In this document: piece by piece, positions 35,468 through 45,400 of the stretch
Layout of the letters: every line of letters begins with the position of its first letter
How positions within the stretch are numbered: position 1 is the first letter of the stretch
DNA from: Acidobacteriota bacterium
Lineage (GTDB): Bacteria; Acidobacteriota; Terriglobia; Versatilivoradales; Versatilivoraceae
Length of the DNA stretch: 64,000 bases
Reading direction: 5' to 3'
Assembly (NCBI GenBank): GCA_022826755.1
Contig: JAJDUG010000002.1
Span: forward strand, 1-64,000
The notes under the pieces: generated by a model
Told to the model about the DNA's origin: nothing
Database searches by the model: none
What the model saw: only the letters and a program-made list of their open reading frames with translations
Position numbers and translations under genes: made by a program

Positions 35468-35645
35468 AGGGGCACCGGTTCAAAGTCAAGTATCGGTAGA
35501 TTTTCGATTCACATCGATGCACTGGGTTTTTTTGGAGACGGCTGGCTTGCAGCACCGGTCATCCGCAAGGCACAACCTCATGTTGGCCGGCAAGTTGACC
35601 TGGCCGCTGTGAATTTTGCAAAAAGCCCAGTACTTTATCGGAACC

Positions 35646-35659
35646 AAAGGGGCCCCTTT
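35646..35659 (+). promoter_or_regulatory. Perfect palindrome covering the NCS2 translation start
   Basis: AAAGGGGCCCCTTT is a 14-bp perfect palindrome. It contains the only ribosome-site-like AAGGGG, and its last base is the first base of the TTG start at 35659. In RNA it would fold and hide the start region, or it could be a protein-binding site. Confidence 0.4.
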
Positions 35660-37395
35660 TGTCCCCAACAGGTTTGAACAAGAACATCCGCTACGAACTG
35701 GACGAGCCCTGTCCCCCGGTGTTGGCCCTGGGGGTCGCGGCCCAGGGCGTCACCTTTGTGCTGGCGCCGACCGTGTTGATCGTGGCCATCACCGTCCTGG
35801 CGACCGGCCAGGACGGACACTTCATGTCGTGGGCCGTCTTCGCGGCCCTGATCATCACCGGAACGGCCACCGCCTTGCAGGCTGCCAGAATCGGCCGGCT
35901 GGGCGGAGGCCACCTGCTCATTACCACGGTCACTCCCAATTTCATTGCCGTTTCGGTCCTGGCCATGGAAGAAGGAGGGCCCTCCCTGCTGGCGAGCCTG
36001 GTCGTCCTCTCCGCGCTCTTCTACCTGGCGTTGGCGGCGTGGCTGCCCCAACTGCGGCGCATCATTACGCCGGTCGTCTCCGGCACGGTGCTCATGCTCA
36101 TCGCGGCCATGGTCCTGCCCATCGCTTTCGATCGGATGAAAGAGGTCCCCGAAGGCGCGGCTCCGGCGGCGGGTCCTTGCGTGGCGGCAGTGACGCTGGT
36201 CGTGACCACGATGTTGATGCTGCGTGCTCCCGGGATCTGGCGTCCCTGGTCGCTGCTGTTTGGAATCGCGGCGGGCTGCCTGACGGCTGTTCCGTTCGGA
36301 CTGTACGACTTCGAGCGCTTGATGGCGGCTCCTTGGGTTGGAATCCCCGACAGCCGATTCCCGGGACTGGAGCTGACGCCGACCGCCGGCTTCTGGGGGC
36401 TGCTGCCGATGTTCCTGATTGTGGGCCTGGTGCAGGTGATCAAGAGTATCGGCGACGCCATGGTTGCTCAACAGGTGTCGCGGCGACGGCAGCGGGCGAC
36501 CGATTTTCGCCTGATCCAGGGCTCGATCTATGCCAATGGAGTGGGCATTCTGTTATCGGGCCTTGCCGGAACGCCGCCCACGACCTCCTACTCCTCGCTC
36601 ACGGTCTCACTCATCAACCTGTCCGGGGTCGCCGCCCGCAGCGTTGGCTATGCGGTGGGTGGCGTCCTGGTGGTGCTGGCCTTCTTTCCAAAAATCACGG
36701 GCCTTCTGCTCACCATTCCCAGCCCGGTCATGGCCAGCTTCCTGGTGATCGCTCTGGGAATGCTCTTCGTCGAGGGGATACAGACCCTGGTGCGGGCCGG
36801 ACTCGACCCCCAAAAGGCCATGGTGGCAGGACTGGCGTTCTCGATCGGCCTGGGCATGCAGCATCAGAATATTCTCAAGGATCTGGTGAGCAGTCCCTGG
36901 GACATGCTGCTCGGCAACGGCATCACCGTCGGCACGGCCACAGCGATCGCGCTGACCGCCTTTCTGGAATGGACCAGCCCGCGTCGCCGGCGCCTGGAGG
37001 TCCGGTTGGATATCGCCGACCTTCCCCGAATCGATGTCTTTCTCCAGGAGGTTGCAGCCAGGCTGGGTTGGGATGCTTCCGCCGCCGGTCGGCTGCGGTC
37101 CGCGGGAGAGGAGACGCTGGCAAGCTTGTTGCAGCCGTTGGACGAGTTCCAGGATGGCGAGAGGCCGCGCTTGATCTTGGCGGCGCGCTCCAAGGCGGAA
37201 GCCGTGGAACTGGAATTCCTGGCGGTTTTCGACGAGGAGAACCTGGAAGACCGCCTCGCCTTTCTGAATGAACAGACGGAATCCTTCGATGATGAAAGGG
37301 AGCTGTCCTTTCGCCTGCTGCGGCACTACGCTTCTTCGGTACGCCACCAGAAGTATCAGGGACTCGACATCGTCACGGTGCGGGTGACACGCTAG
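35659..37395 (+). CDS. NCS2/SLC23-family nucleobase transporter with extra C-terminal domain
   Basis: A 578-residue protein starting at TTG 35659 (AAGGGG 6 nt upstream; TTG 35674 is an alternative). Residues about 15-440 carry some 12-14 hydrophobic segments of the xanthine/uracil permease family, including VIKSIGDAMVAQQVSRR and SGLAGTPPTTSYSS, the signature substrate-binding region. Family members are usually about 430-460 residues. Here about 132 residues follow from residue 447 (VRLDIADLPRIDVFLQEVA, SAAGRLRSAGEETLASLL, then a beta-rich part), resembling a diverged HATPase/RsbW-like regulatory domain in the cytoplasm. It would import a purine or pyrimidine with H+ or Na+. Confidence 0.8.
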   Translation: MSPTGLNKNIRYELDEPCPPVLALGVAAQGVTFVLAPTVLIVAITVLATGQDGHFMSWAVFAALIITGTATALQAARIGRLGGGHLLITTVTPNFIAVSVLAMEEGGPSLLASLVVLSALFYLALAAWLPQLRRIITPVVSGTVLMLIAAMVLPIAFDRMKEVPEGAAPAAGPCVAAVTLVVTTMLMLRAPGIWRPWSLLFGIAAGCLTAVPFGLYDFERLMAAPWVGIPDSRFPGLELTPTAGFWGLLPMFLIVGLVQVIKSIGDAMVAQQVSRRRQRATDFRLIQGSIYANGVGILLSGLAGTPPTTSYSSLTVSLINLSGVAARSVGYAVGGVLVVLAFFPKITGLLLTIPSPVMASFLVIALGMLFVEGIQTLVRAGLDPQKAMVAGLAFSIGLGMQHQNILKDLVSSPWDMLLGNGITVGTATAIALTAFLEWTSPRRRRLEVRLDIADLPRIDVFLQEVAARLGWDASAAGRLRSAGEETLASLLQPLDEFQDGERPRLILAARSKAEAVELEFLAVFDEENLEDRLAFLNEQTESFDDERELSFRLLRHYASSVRHQKYQGLDIVTVRVTR

Positions 37396-37399
37396 CAGG

Positions 37400-38311
37400 C
37401 TAAGACCGGGCGGTCAGATCGATGAATTCGCGCATGATCCCCACGCATTCCTCCGGTTGCTCCAATTGCAGAAGGTGTGTCGCTTCAGGCAGGAAATCGT
37501 AGTCCACGGTCAACATGTGACTGAGATCGAGCGTCGGCAGGTAGGAGTAGGGCAAGGTAGGATCGGCGCCGAGCACCTTGATGGGACAACGAATGGTTTC
37601 AAAGTCCACCATAACGGCAAAAGCGCGGGCATAATCTACGATCCGCGCTTCATATTCACGCGGGCATCGTAGTTCATACCCTTCCCCGCCAGCACTCTTG
37701 CGTAGCGTTGTCCTGGCCACAAGATCGCAAACCCCGGGCACGACACGCTGGAAGATCGGCAAATAGGAAAGAACTTCCGAAAGCTCTTCCCTGGCCCGGA
37801 ACCGCTGGGCGCGGCGCCGGGTCATGGCGGAGGTGCGGGCCACTGCCGCATCGAATTCTTCATAGTCGTCGTCCGGCTTGCAGAGGGGCGGATCAAAGAG
37901 GACGCACGCCGAGAACTCGCTGCCTCTGGTCGGCGACAGAAGCGTTATCAAGGCCGAGACCGAATGAAATACGCCTATTTTCGGTTTCGTCCCGAAGAGG
38001 CGGTCGATGGCTGCAAGGATGCAGTCGCAATCCTGAGCCAATGTTGGGATATTGTGGTTCTGCATGGAACCCACACTATTCCAACCATGGTTTCTCAGAT
38101 CGTAGATGATCAGATCGAAATCGTCGAGAAGCAGTCGCCAGAAGGGATAATAGAGATCGATCGCCAGACCGTTGCCGTGGCTCAGAACGAGCCGTGGCCC
38201 CGATGGATTTCCATGACGGCGCAGGGTGATGACGGTGCCATGGTCCACCCGAACATCGCTGGTGGAGAGAGGCTCAGGTATCTCCCATGCGGTTTCTGGG
38301 GTCTTGGTCAA
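37400..38311 (-). CDS. Alpha/beta hydrolase of the PKS cluster
   Basis: A 303-residue alpha/beta-hydrolase fold protein. LVLSHGNGLAIDLYYPFW supplies the oxyanion-hole HG, and the nucleophile is probably Ser 117 in VFHSVSAL, an atypical elbow (FHS instead of GHS). The catalytic His is likely the one in PEATHLLQLEQPEECVG near residue 280. The start codon overlaps the phosphopantetheinyl transferase stop (ATGA, 38308-38311), so it is the last gene of the PKS-ACP-PPTase operon. In that setting it may act as a thioesterase, releasing or editing the product, since the PKS has no TE domain. This role is inference from position. Confidence 0.72.
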   Translation of the reverse strand: MTKTPETAWEIPEPLSTSDVRVDHGTVITLRRHGNPSGPRLVLSHGNGLAIDLYYPFWRLLLDDFDLIIYDLRNHGWNSVGSMQNHNIPTLAQDCDCILAAIDRLFGTKPKIGVFHSVSALITLLSPTRGSEFSACVLFDPPLCKPDDDYEEFDAAVARTSAMTRRRAQRFRAREELSEVLSYLPIFQRVVPGVCDLVARTTLRKSAGGEGYELRCPREYEARIVDYARAFAVMVDFETIRCPIKVLGADPTLPYSYLPTLDLSHMLTVDYDFLPEATHLLQLEQPEECVGIMREFIDLTARS

Positions 38312-39024
38312 TGGGAATCCGGGGACAATTCATGAGCGATGGCCGCGGCGAAATGCTCGTTGCCGAGATCTTCCAGCCACCATCGGACTGTCGGAATGTG
38401 GGGAAACCGAAACAGACTCGCCTTCATGCCGCGGCGCATGGCCGATGGAATCTCGAAACGGGATACATCCAGGGAAAATCCTGAGCCCAGCGCCTTGATC
38501 AGTGCTTCCTTGACTGTCCAGAGACGATAGAACAATTGAAGCCTGAGGTCCCCGCGCGCCATGGCCAGTTCGGCCCGTTCGTCCGGCCCCATCACGCTGC
38601 CGATGAGTCCATCGAGGTCACGGGTCGTGCTGGGTTCCTCCACGTCCACCCCCAGCCTTCCCTCGGCGGCAAAGGCAATCAGGCCATGTGCGCTACCGTG
38701 ACTGACATTGAAGCCGATGGGGGCCGGCTTCCCCTTGACCAGGGCGTAGGGCTTTCCATGATGGGAAGCGCCGAAGGCAAGCTGCTGGTTCCGGCAACCG
38801 AGTTCACGACAGAGAACCGCCCTGAGCGCTGCCCGGCACAATGCGAATCGGCGTCTAGCACCGTCGTGCCGAAAGCGCCGCCAACGGGACTGTTCCGCCT
38901 GGTCGAGCCAACCCAGTGCAGCCGCTTCGCAGGCCGCATCAGGCGCCAGACCGACGTGCAGCACCGTAGCCTTGCCAACTTTCCTGAATGGACGCCACCA
39001 GCACTCGGTAACCGATCCAGGCAT
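38308..39024 (-). CDS. 4'-phosphopantetheinyl transferase (Sfp type)
   Basis: From the ATG at 39024 the product is 238 residues; a TTG at 39066 is a possible longer start, neither with a clear ribosome site. Sfp-type motifs, numbered from the longer start, are all present: GFNVSHGSAHGLIAFA (119-123 core), LGVDVE (139-143, Mg-binding Asp and Glu) and WTVKEALIKALG (183-190). It transfers phosphopantetheine from CoA to the conserved Ser of carrier proteins. Partners are at hand: the free-standing ACP 30-70 bp upstream and the ACP domain within the PKS. The stop overlaps the hydrolase start. A dedicated activating enzyme supports a specialised rather than housekeeping pathway. Confidence 0.88.
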   Translation of the reverse strand: MPGSVTECWWRPFRKVGKATVLHVGLAPDAACEAAALGWLDQAEQSRWRRFRHDGARRRFALCRAALRAVLCRELGCRNQQLAFGASHHGKPYALVKGKPAPIGFNVSHGSAHGLIAFAAEGRLGVDVEEPSTTRDLDGLIGSVMGPDERAELAMARGDLRLQLFYRLWTVKEALIKALGSGFSLDVSRFEIPSAMRRGMKASLFRFPHIPTVRWWLEDLGNEHFAAAIAHELSPDSH

Positions 39025-39095
39025 GTTATGTCGGGAGCACTCCTCGAAATCACGCGGAAGCGGCAATGCCGAAAGCCCGCGGATTGGCAGAGGCG

Positions 39096-39341
39096 TCAGC
39101 CGGCGTTTGCGTCCAGGTGCGCAATCAAGCTCTGGACGCTGTTAAGATTCGAACAGTCTTCCAGAGTGAATTTGACGTTGAACTCCTGAGAGACCAGTTT
39201 CGCGAAGGCAACCAGGTCTACCGAGGATACTCCGGCGTCAAGCAAGCTGGCATCCAGATTGTCCGACAGATTTACCGGCTGTCCATCCACCTCAAGGTTG
39301 TCGCTGACGAGTTTCCTGATGCGATCTACTGTTGAGGACAT
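39096..39341 (-). CDS. Free-standing acyl carrier protein
   Basis: An 81-residue acidic protein from the ATG at 39341 (AGGTG 6-7 nt upstream; upstream extension has no support). The helix 2 motif DAGVSSVDLVAF carries the phosphopantetheine Ser 40, where canonical carriers have DSL. The flanking helices (TVDRIRKLVSDNL, FTLEDCSNLNSVQSLIAHL) fit an ACP fold. It lies 87 bp after the PKS stop, and the PKS ends in a KS-AT unit without its own ACP, so this protein may receive or deliver the chain in trans. The PPTase that would activate it is next in the operon. Confidence 0.85.
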   Translation of the reverse strand: MSSTVDRIRKLVSDNLEVDGQPVNLSDNLDASLLDAGVSSVDLVAFAKLVSQEFNVKFTLEDCSNLNSVQSLIAHLDANAG

Positions 39342-39428
39342 TCTTTTCACCTTTCCATATTGGTACAGGGACCTTTTGAGGGAACAGGCAAAATAGCAAG
39401 TGGCGGAGGTCAAGTCAATTCATTTTGC

Positions 39429-42400
39429 TTAACCCGCAGAACTTGAAGTCATTTGCTTGGGCGCGTCGATCCAGTGGCGCCGGCGCTGAAACGGATATCC
39501 CGGCAGCGAGATCCGGCGTCGGGTCTCCCCGGCAAACAACCCCGCAAAGGAAACCCCCAGCCCCGCCTCGTAGGCGCCCGCAACCGCCTTCACGAATTCG
39601 TGGTCTCCCTGCGATTCTCGCCGCAGGCTCGACAGAACGACCGGTGCAGAGATGCCACCGGCCGATTCCGGCCAAGCCGAGGCGACCATCGGGCCCAGCA
39701 CCGCTTGCGGGCCGACCTCCACCACGACCTGCGCACCCCGATCCGCCAGGGTCTCCGCACATTGGTCGAATGCTGCCGTCTCATGCGACTGTCGCTGCCA
39801 GTAGCCCTGGTCGGGCGCCTCACCCGGCTCCATCACCCGCCCCGTCGCGCTGCTCACCAGTGCGAGGAATGGCGGCGCAACCGAGATCCCTTCCGGATGC
39901 CGCTCCTCGCTCAGCGCCGCGGCGAGCCGCAGCCCCTCCTCCAGGCCGAACACCCCCGCGGCATGCGCTGCCGCAAGCTCTCCCACGCCGTGGCCAACCA
40001 CCATGCCAGGTCGAATTCCCACGCTCGACCACAGCGCGGCCAGGGCGCACTCCAGAGCGTAAATAGCCGGCTGCGCCCATGTCGGGGCATCCAGAGCTCC
40101 CTCCGAACCCGACCGACCGAACATGGCCTCCAGCAGCGAAGCACCTCGTTCTTCCTGCAGCATGGCGTCGCAACGATCCAGAACCGCCCGCACCACCGGC
40201 TCGCGTTGGTACAGCGCCTGGCCCATGCCGACCCACTGGCTGCCCTCACCGGTGCAGGCGAATGCAACCTTGGCCGCCGCCGGCTCCGGCCGCTCGTCCG
40301 CCAGCGCTTTCAGCCCGTCCCGCAGCGAGGCGGCATCGTGGAACACCACGCCCGCCCGATAACCGAAGTGACTTCGCCCCACGCCCGCGGTCCAGGCCAG
40401 GTCCGCGAGCAGCGGCTGTTCAGCGGCTCCGGCAAGCTCCTCGCCGCGCTCGTCAAGCCACGACAGGTAGCACCCCGCCAGTTCTCGAAGGGCAGCGTAC
40501 GACTTCCCCGACAGCGGCAGCAAGCGCGTCTCGCGCGTCCGAAACTCTTCCCCCGACAGCGGCAGATCCGCCAGCGGCTCCGGCATGGATACGGCTACGG
40601 GTCGGGCGGAACCTGCCGGCAGAAACCCTTCCGAGCTGGCGCCGCTGTCTGCTTCGTAGCCCTCCAGCACAACGTGCGCGTTCGTTCCCGATACTCCGAA
40701 GGCGCTGACCGCTGCCCTGGGCTGCCGGTCCGCACGAAGAGGCCAGTCGGTGGACTCGGAAGTCACTCGCACCGGGAACCGCTCCCAGTCCAGGTGCGGG
40801 TTCGGGTCCCGGAAGTGCAGTTGCCTCGGTATCAGCCCCCGCTTCATTGCCAACACCGCCTTGATCAGGCCGGCAACACCGGCGGCCGTTTCCAGGTGGC
40901 CGATGTTGGTCTTCACCGAGCCGATCAGCAGGGGTCGGTCCGCTTCGCGTCCCCTGCCGTACACTGCCGCGGCTGCCTGCACCTCGATCGGGTCCCCCAA
41001 GGCGGATCCGGCCCCGTGTGCTTCCAGGTAGTCCACTTCAGAGGGGGGAACCCCCGCCCGAGACAGCGCCTCCTCGATCACCCGTTCCTGCGCCGGACCG
41101 TTCGGCACGGTCGGCCCCGCGGTCGCCCCGTTCTGGTTGACGGCCGATCCCCGGATCACGCCCCAGATGCGGTCGCCGTCCGCCTCCGCCTCGCGCAACC
41201 GCTTCAGGACAACCATCCCGCAGCCCTCGCCCCGCACGAAGCCGTCCGCGGCGGCATCGAAGGTCTTGCACCGACCCTCCCGAGACAACATCCCCAGTTC
41301 CGCCATCTCTCTGGTCAAGCCGGGCGACAGGACTGCGTTCACGCCTCCAACCAGAGCCAGGTCCACTTCACCCTGCCGCAATCCCATCACTGCCTGATGG
41401 GCGGCGACCAGTGACGCGGCGCAGTTCAACTCCACCGGCACGGTCGGCCCCTCCAAACCCAGCACGAAGGCGACTCGCCCGACGGTCATGCTTCCGGCGG
41501 TTCCCAGGTAACTGACAGTGCGGTTACTCGTCATCATCAGGTCCCGATATTCGCTGGCGGCGACACCGGCATACACCCCGGTGCGGCTGCCTCTCAATCC
41601 CTCCGCATCGATCCCCGCATCCTCGAGCGCCTGCCAGCTCGTTTCCAGGAGCATCCGCTGCTGGGGATCCATGCCTCGCGCCTCGATCGGGGCAATCCGA
41701 AAGAATCTCGAGTCGAATTCATCGATCCCTTCCACAAACCCGCCCCGGCGGTAGGGGGCATACTCGCCGGAAAGCTCTGCGGCGCTCCCGGAACCGGAGT
41801 TCCAGCGCCCGTCGGTCAGCGCGTCCGCTCCGGCTTCGAGCTGGCGCCAGAATGCCGCAAGATCCGGCGCGCCGGGGAACCGGCAGGCCATGCCCACGAT
41901 TGCAATACCATCGTCCTCGCTCCCCACCGCTGGCCGGCTTTCCGGCTCGGGTTTGTCCTGAGGGGCGGGCGCACCGCCAACCTCTCCCAGCGCCTCCACC
42001 AGGTGGCCGGCCAGCGCGGCAATGTTCGGGTAGTCGAAGACCAGCGTGTTCGGCGCCACGTACTCCCCGGCAAAGGCCCGGTTGAGCCGGTTCCGCAACT
42101 CCACCGCCATCAGCGAGTCGATCCCCAGATCGAAGAAGCCCACCGCTGACTCGGGCGCCGACGGCAGCCTCAACACCGCCTGCACTTCCTGCTGCAGGAA
42201 GGAAACGAGCAGTTCCTGGCGCGCAGCCGCCGGCGCTCTTCCCAGCCGGGCAAGCAGATCTTCCGGTGCGCCGGCAGAGTCCGCCGAGTCATCCCCGGCG
42301 GCCGGCAGCAGGTCTTCGAACAGGGACGGTCGGCCCTCCACTGCCTCTCCGAACAGGGACCAGTCCGCCGCCAGAACGACCGCGGTGGCGGGATCCTCGC

Positions 42401-45400
42401 GCAGCAGCCGGTCCAACACCCTAAAGCCCTGTTCCGGGCTGAACCAGCCGGTTCCGGCTGCTTCCCGCCGCCGGGCGATCCGACCCCGCTGCTCCTCGGC
42501 CTCCCCGAGTCCCGACCACGCTCCCCAGGCGATGGCCTGTCCGGGAAGCCCCAGCGCGCGCCGGTGGGCGGCGAGTTGATCCAGGAAGGTGTTGGCCGCC
42601 GCGTGGTTGGCCTGTCCCGGATTGCCCAGGATCCCGGCCACGCTCGAGAACAGGACGAAGAGGTCCAGATCGCAGTCGGCGGTCGCCCGGTGCAAATGCC
42701 AGGCGCCCAGGACCTTGGGCCAGATGACCTGCTCGAACCGCTCCCAGCTCTGATTGGCCAGTGAAGCATCCGCCAGCACGCCCACGCTGTGGATCACGCC
42801 TCCAAGCGGCGGCAACTCCTCCTTGATCCGCTCGAGCATTCCGTCCACCGCCTCGGCATCGGTTACATCGGCCAACTCCACCCGCACCTTGACTCCGCGA
42901 TCCTTGAGCGCGCCGATCGCTTCCTCGGCGGCCGCGTCCGGAGACCGCCGGCCGTTCAATACGATCGCCCCGGCACCCCGCTCCGCCAGCCAGCCGGCCA
43001 GGGCGCACCCGATCCCGCCCAGGCCGCCGGTCACCAGGTAGGTGCGATCCGGCCGCAGCCGGCCCTCCACCAGCGACGGCGCGGTCAGTACGATCTTTCC
43101 GATGTGCCGGGCGTCCCGCATGAACTCCATGGCGGCTCCCGACTCGGCCAGCGGCCACCGGCTGTGGATCAGGGGTTTCAGCTCTCCCGCCCCCAGCCGT
43201 TCCATTACCTTGCGGAGGGCCGCTCCCGGCCGCGCCGGATCTTTTTCCTTCAGGACATCCAACTCCAGAATGGAGTAGGCCACATCCGGCCGCGCGGCCG
43301 CCATTTCCTCCTCGCTCAGGATGTCGCGCCTGGCCAACTCCACGAACCGGCCGCCGCGAGCCAGGCAGGACAGACTCGCCTCGATGAAACCCGGCCCCGT
43401 AAGGCTGTTCACGACCACTTCCACACCGGCGCCGGCGGTGGCTTCGAGGATCTCCTTGCCGAAGGAGGTCTGGCGGCTGTCGAACAGGTGCGCCACCCCC
43501 AGCGACCGCAGATAAGCCCGCTTGGGCGCGCTGGCGGTGGCAAAGACTTCCGCGCCGGCGGCCTGGGCCAACTGGACGGCCGCCAGGCCGACACCACCCG
43601 CGGCAGCGTGAATGAGCACCCGATCGCCGGGCCGCAGCCCTGCAAGATCGAAGGACAGGGCGGCGGTCACGAACGCGGTGGGCATGGTGGCCAGCGCGGC
43701 CACCGGAATCCCCGAAGGCGCCGGCGCCACCAGTTCCTCCCTCGTCACCACTTCCGGTCCAAACGTGCCGAACGCCAAGCCGACCACGCGGTCGCCCACC
43801 GAGACGGTTGAGGTCTCGGAACCGACCTCGATGATCCGGCCGCACATCTCCTCGCCCAGCGGGCCTTCACCAACCAGGCCCATGGCCCGGAACACATCGA
43901 GGAAGTTCAGCCCGCGGGCTTCGACCGCGACGCGAACTTCCCTTGGCTCCAGGGAACGGGGCGGCAAAGGCCTGACTTGAAGCTCTCCGAGGGCGCCGCC
44001 GGCGTCCGGCGCCAAATGCCAGTCCGACCCTTCCGGCAAGGCAAGGCGCGCCCGGCCCCGAACCAGGCGGGCCACCCGTCGGCGCCCGCCACGGTAGGCG
44101 ACTTGGGTCTCCGGGTCGGGAAACAGCAGTTCCTCCACCAAGTCGGCCGGCGACTCCCTCTCCTCGGGGTCGAGATCGATCATCTTGGGATTCAACTGCG
44201 CCGCTTCCCGGGCCACCACCCTGCCGAAACCCCACAACGGCGCTCCGGCCAGCTGCCCGGCGCGCTCCCTCTCCAGAACCTGCGCGCCCCGCGTGACCAG
44301 CCACATCCCCTTCGCGGGGGTCAGATCGGCATCGATCACGCCCTGCGTCAGCGCCAGCGCACTCGCCGCCGCTCGTCCGGAGTCCTCCCTCATTTCCTGC
44401 GCGGTCGCCCGGGCCGCCTGACCGTCCAGCCCCGCAAGATGCACAATACCGCCGAGGGGCAGATCACCGGGCAGCCGCTCCAGGAGGGACCGCCACGACT
44501 CCCGCCGATCCATCTCCACGGCTCTTCTGACGACTCCGGTCGCACCTTCCGCGGTTTCCAACTGCCCCGCCGATTCCTCGCCCGCCAGCACCACCGTCTG
44601 GTTCCGCTCCGCGAGTTGGGCCGCCAGCGCCGCCGCCACGCCGCCCCGGTCCGCCGCCAGAACCCATGCGGCCGGCGGCAGGATCACCTCCACCGGTCCC
44701 TGCGCCACGATCACGCCCCGGTCGGGCAACCCGGCCGACTCGGACTCGTCGACTCCCAGGATCCGGACATCGCCGAAACCCACGTCGCCGAGCGCTCGCC
44801 GCCACACCTCCGGCCCCGCCAGGGCGTGGCGCGAGCGGTACCGATCGGCGAATCGCCACCAACCGTCCAATTGTCCGAAAATCAGGTCCATCCAACCTCT
44901 GCCACGCTGGTTCTCCAGCGCCACAAGCTGTCCCGACGGCGCCAGGAGTTCCCGGCAGTGCATCAGCGTCTCGTCGAGATACTGGGTCGCATGCAGCACG
45001 TTGGCGGCAATCACCAGGTCGTAAACGTGGGAGTCGAAGCCCTGAGCCTTCGGCTCCTTCTCGATATCCAGGACGCGGTATTCGATCGGCACATCCGCCT
45101 GGCTGAAACGTCCCTCCGCCTCCGCGAAGAAGCCCGCCGAGATATCGGTGTAGGTGTAGTCGAACCGCCCGGGAGGCAGCCCGGGCAGGACGCACTCGGT
45201 CGCCGACCCGATGCCCGCGCCGACCTCCAGCACCCGGAGCCGCCGTCCGGCCGGCAACCCGGCCGCCAGGGTCTGCACCACCTCTCCCAGCATCAGGTTC
45301 GCCGCTCGCCACACCGCCGCCTTCCGGTAAAGATCGCCAGCCTGCGGTTCCGCGTCGCCGAACAGCAGCGACAGCGGGTCCTCACGGCCGCGAAGCACCT

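Noticed and set aside
40656-41912. KS2 as a chain-length factor (CLF) of a type II/PUFA-like pair
   Set aside because: CLFs lack the active Cys; KS2 keeps Cys 2765 and both His residues.
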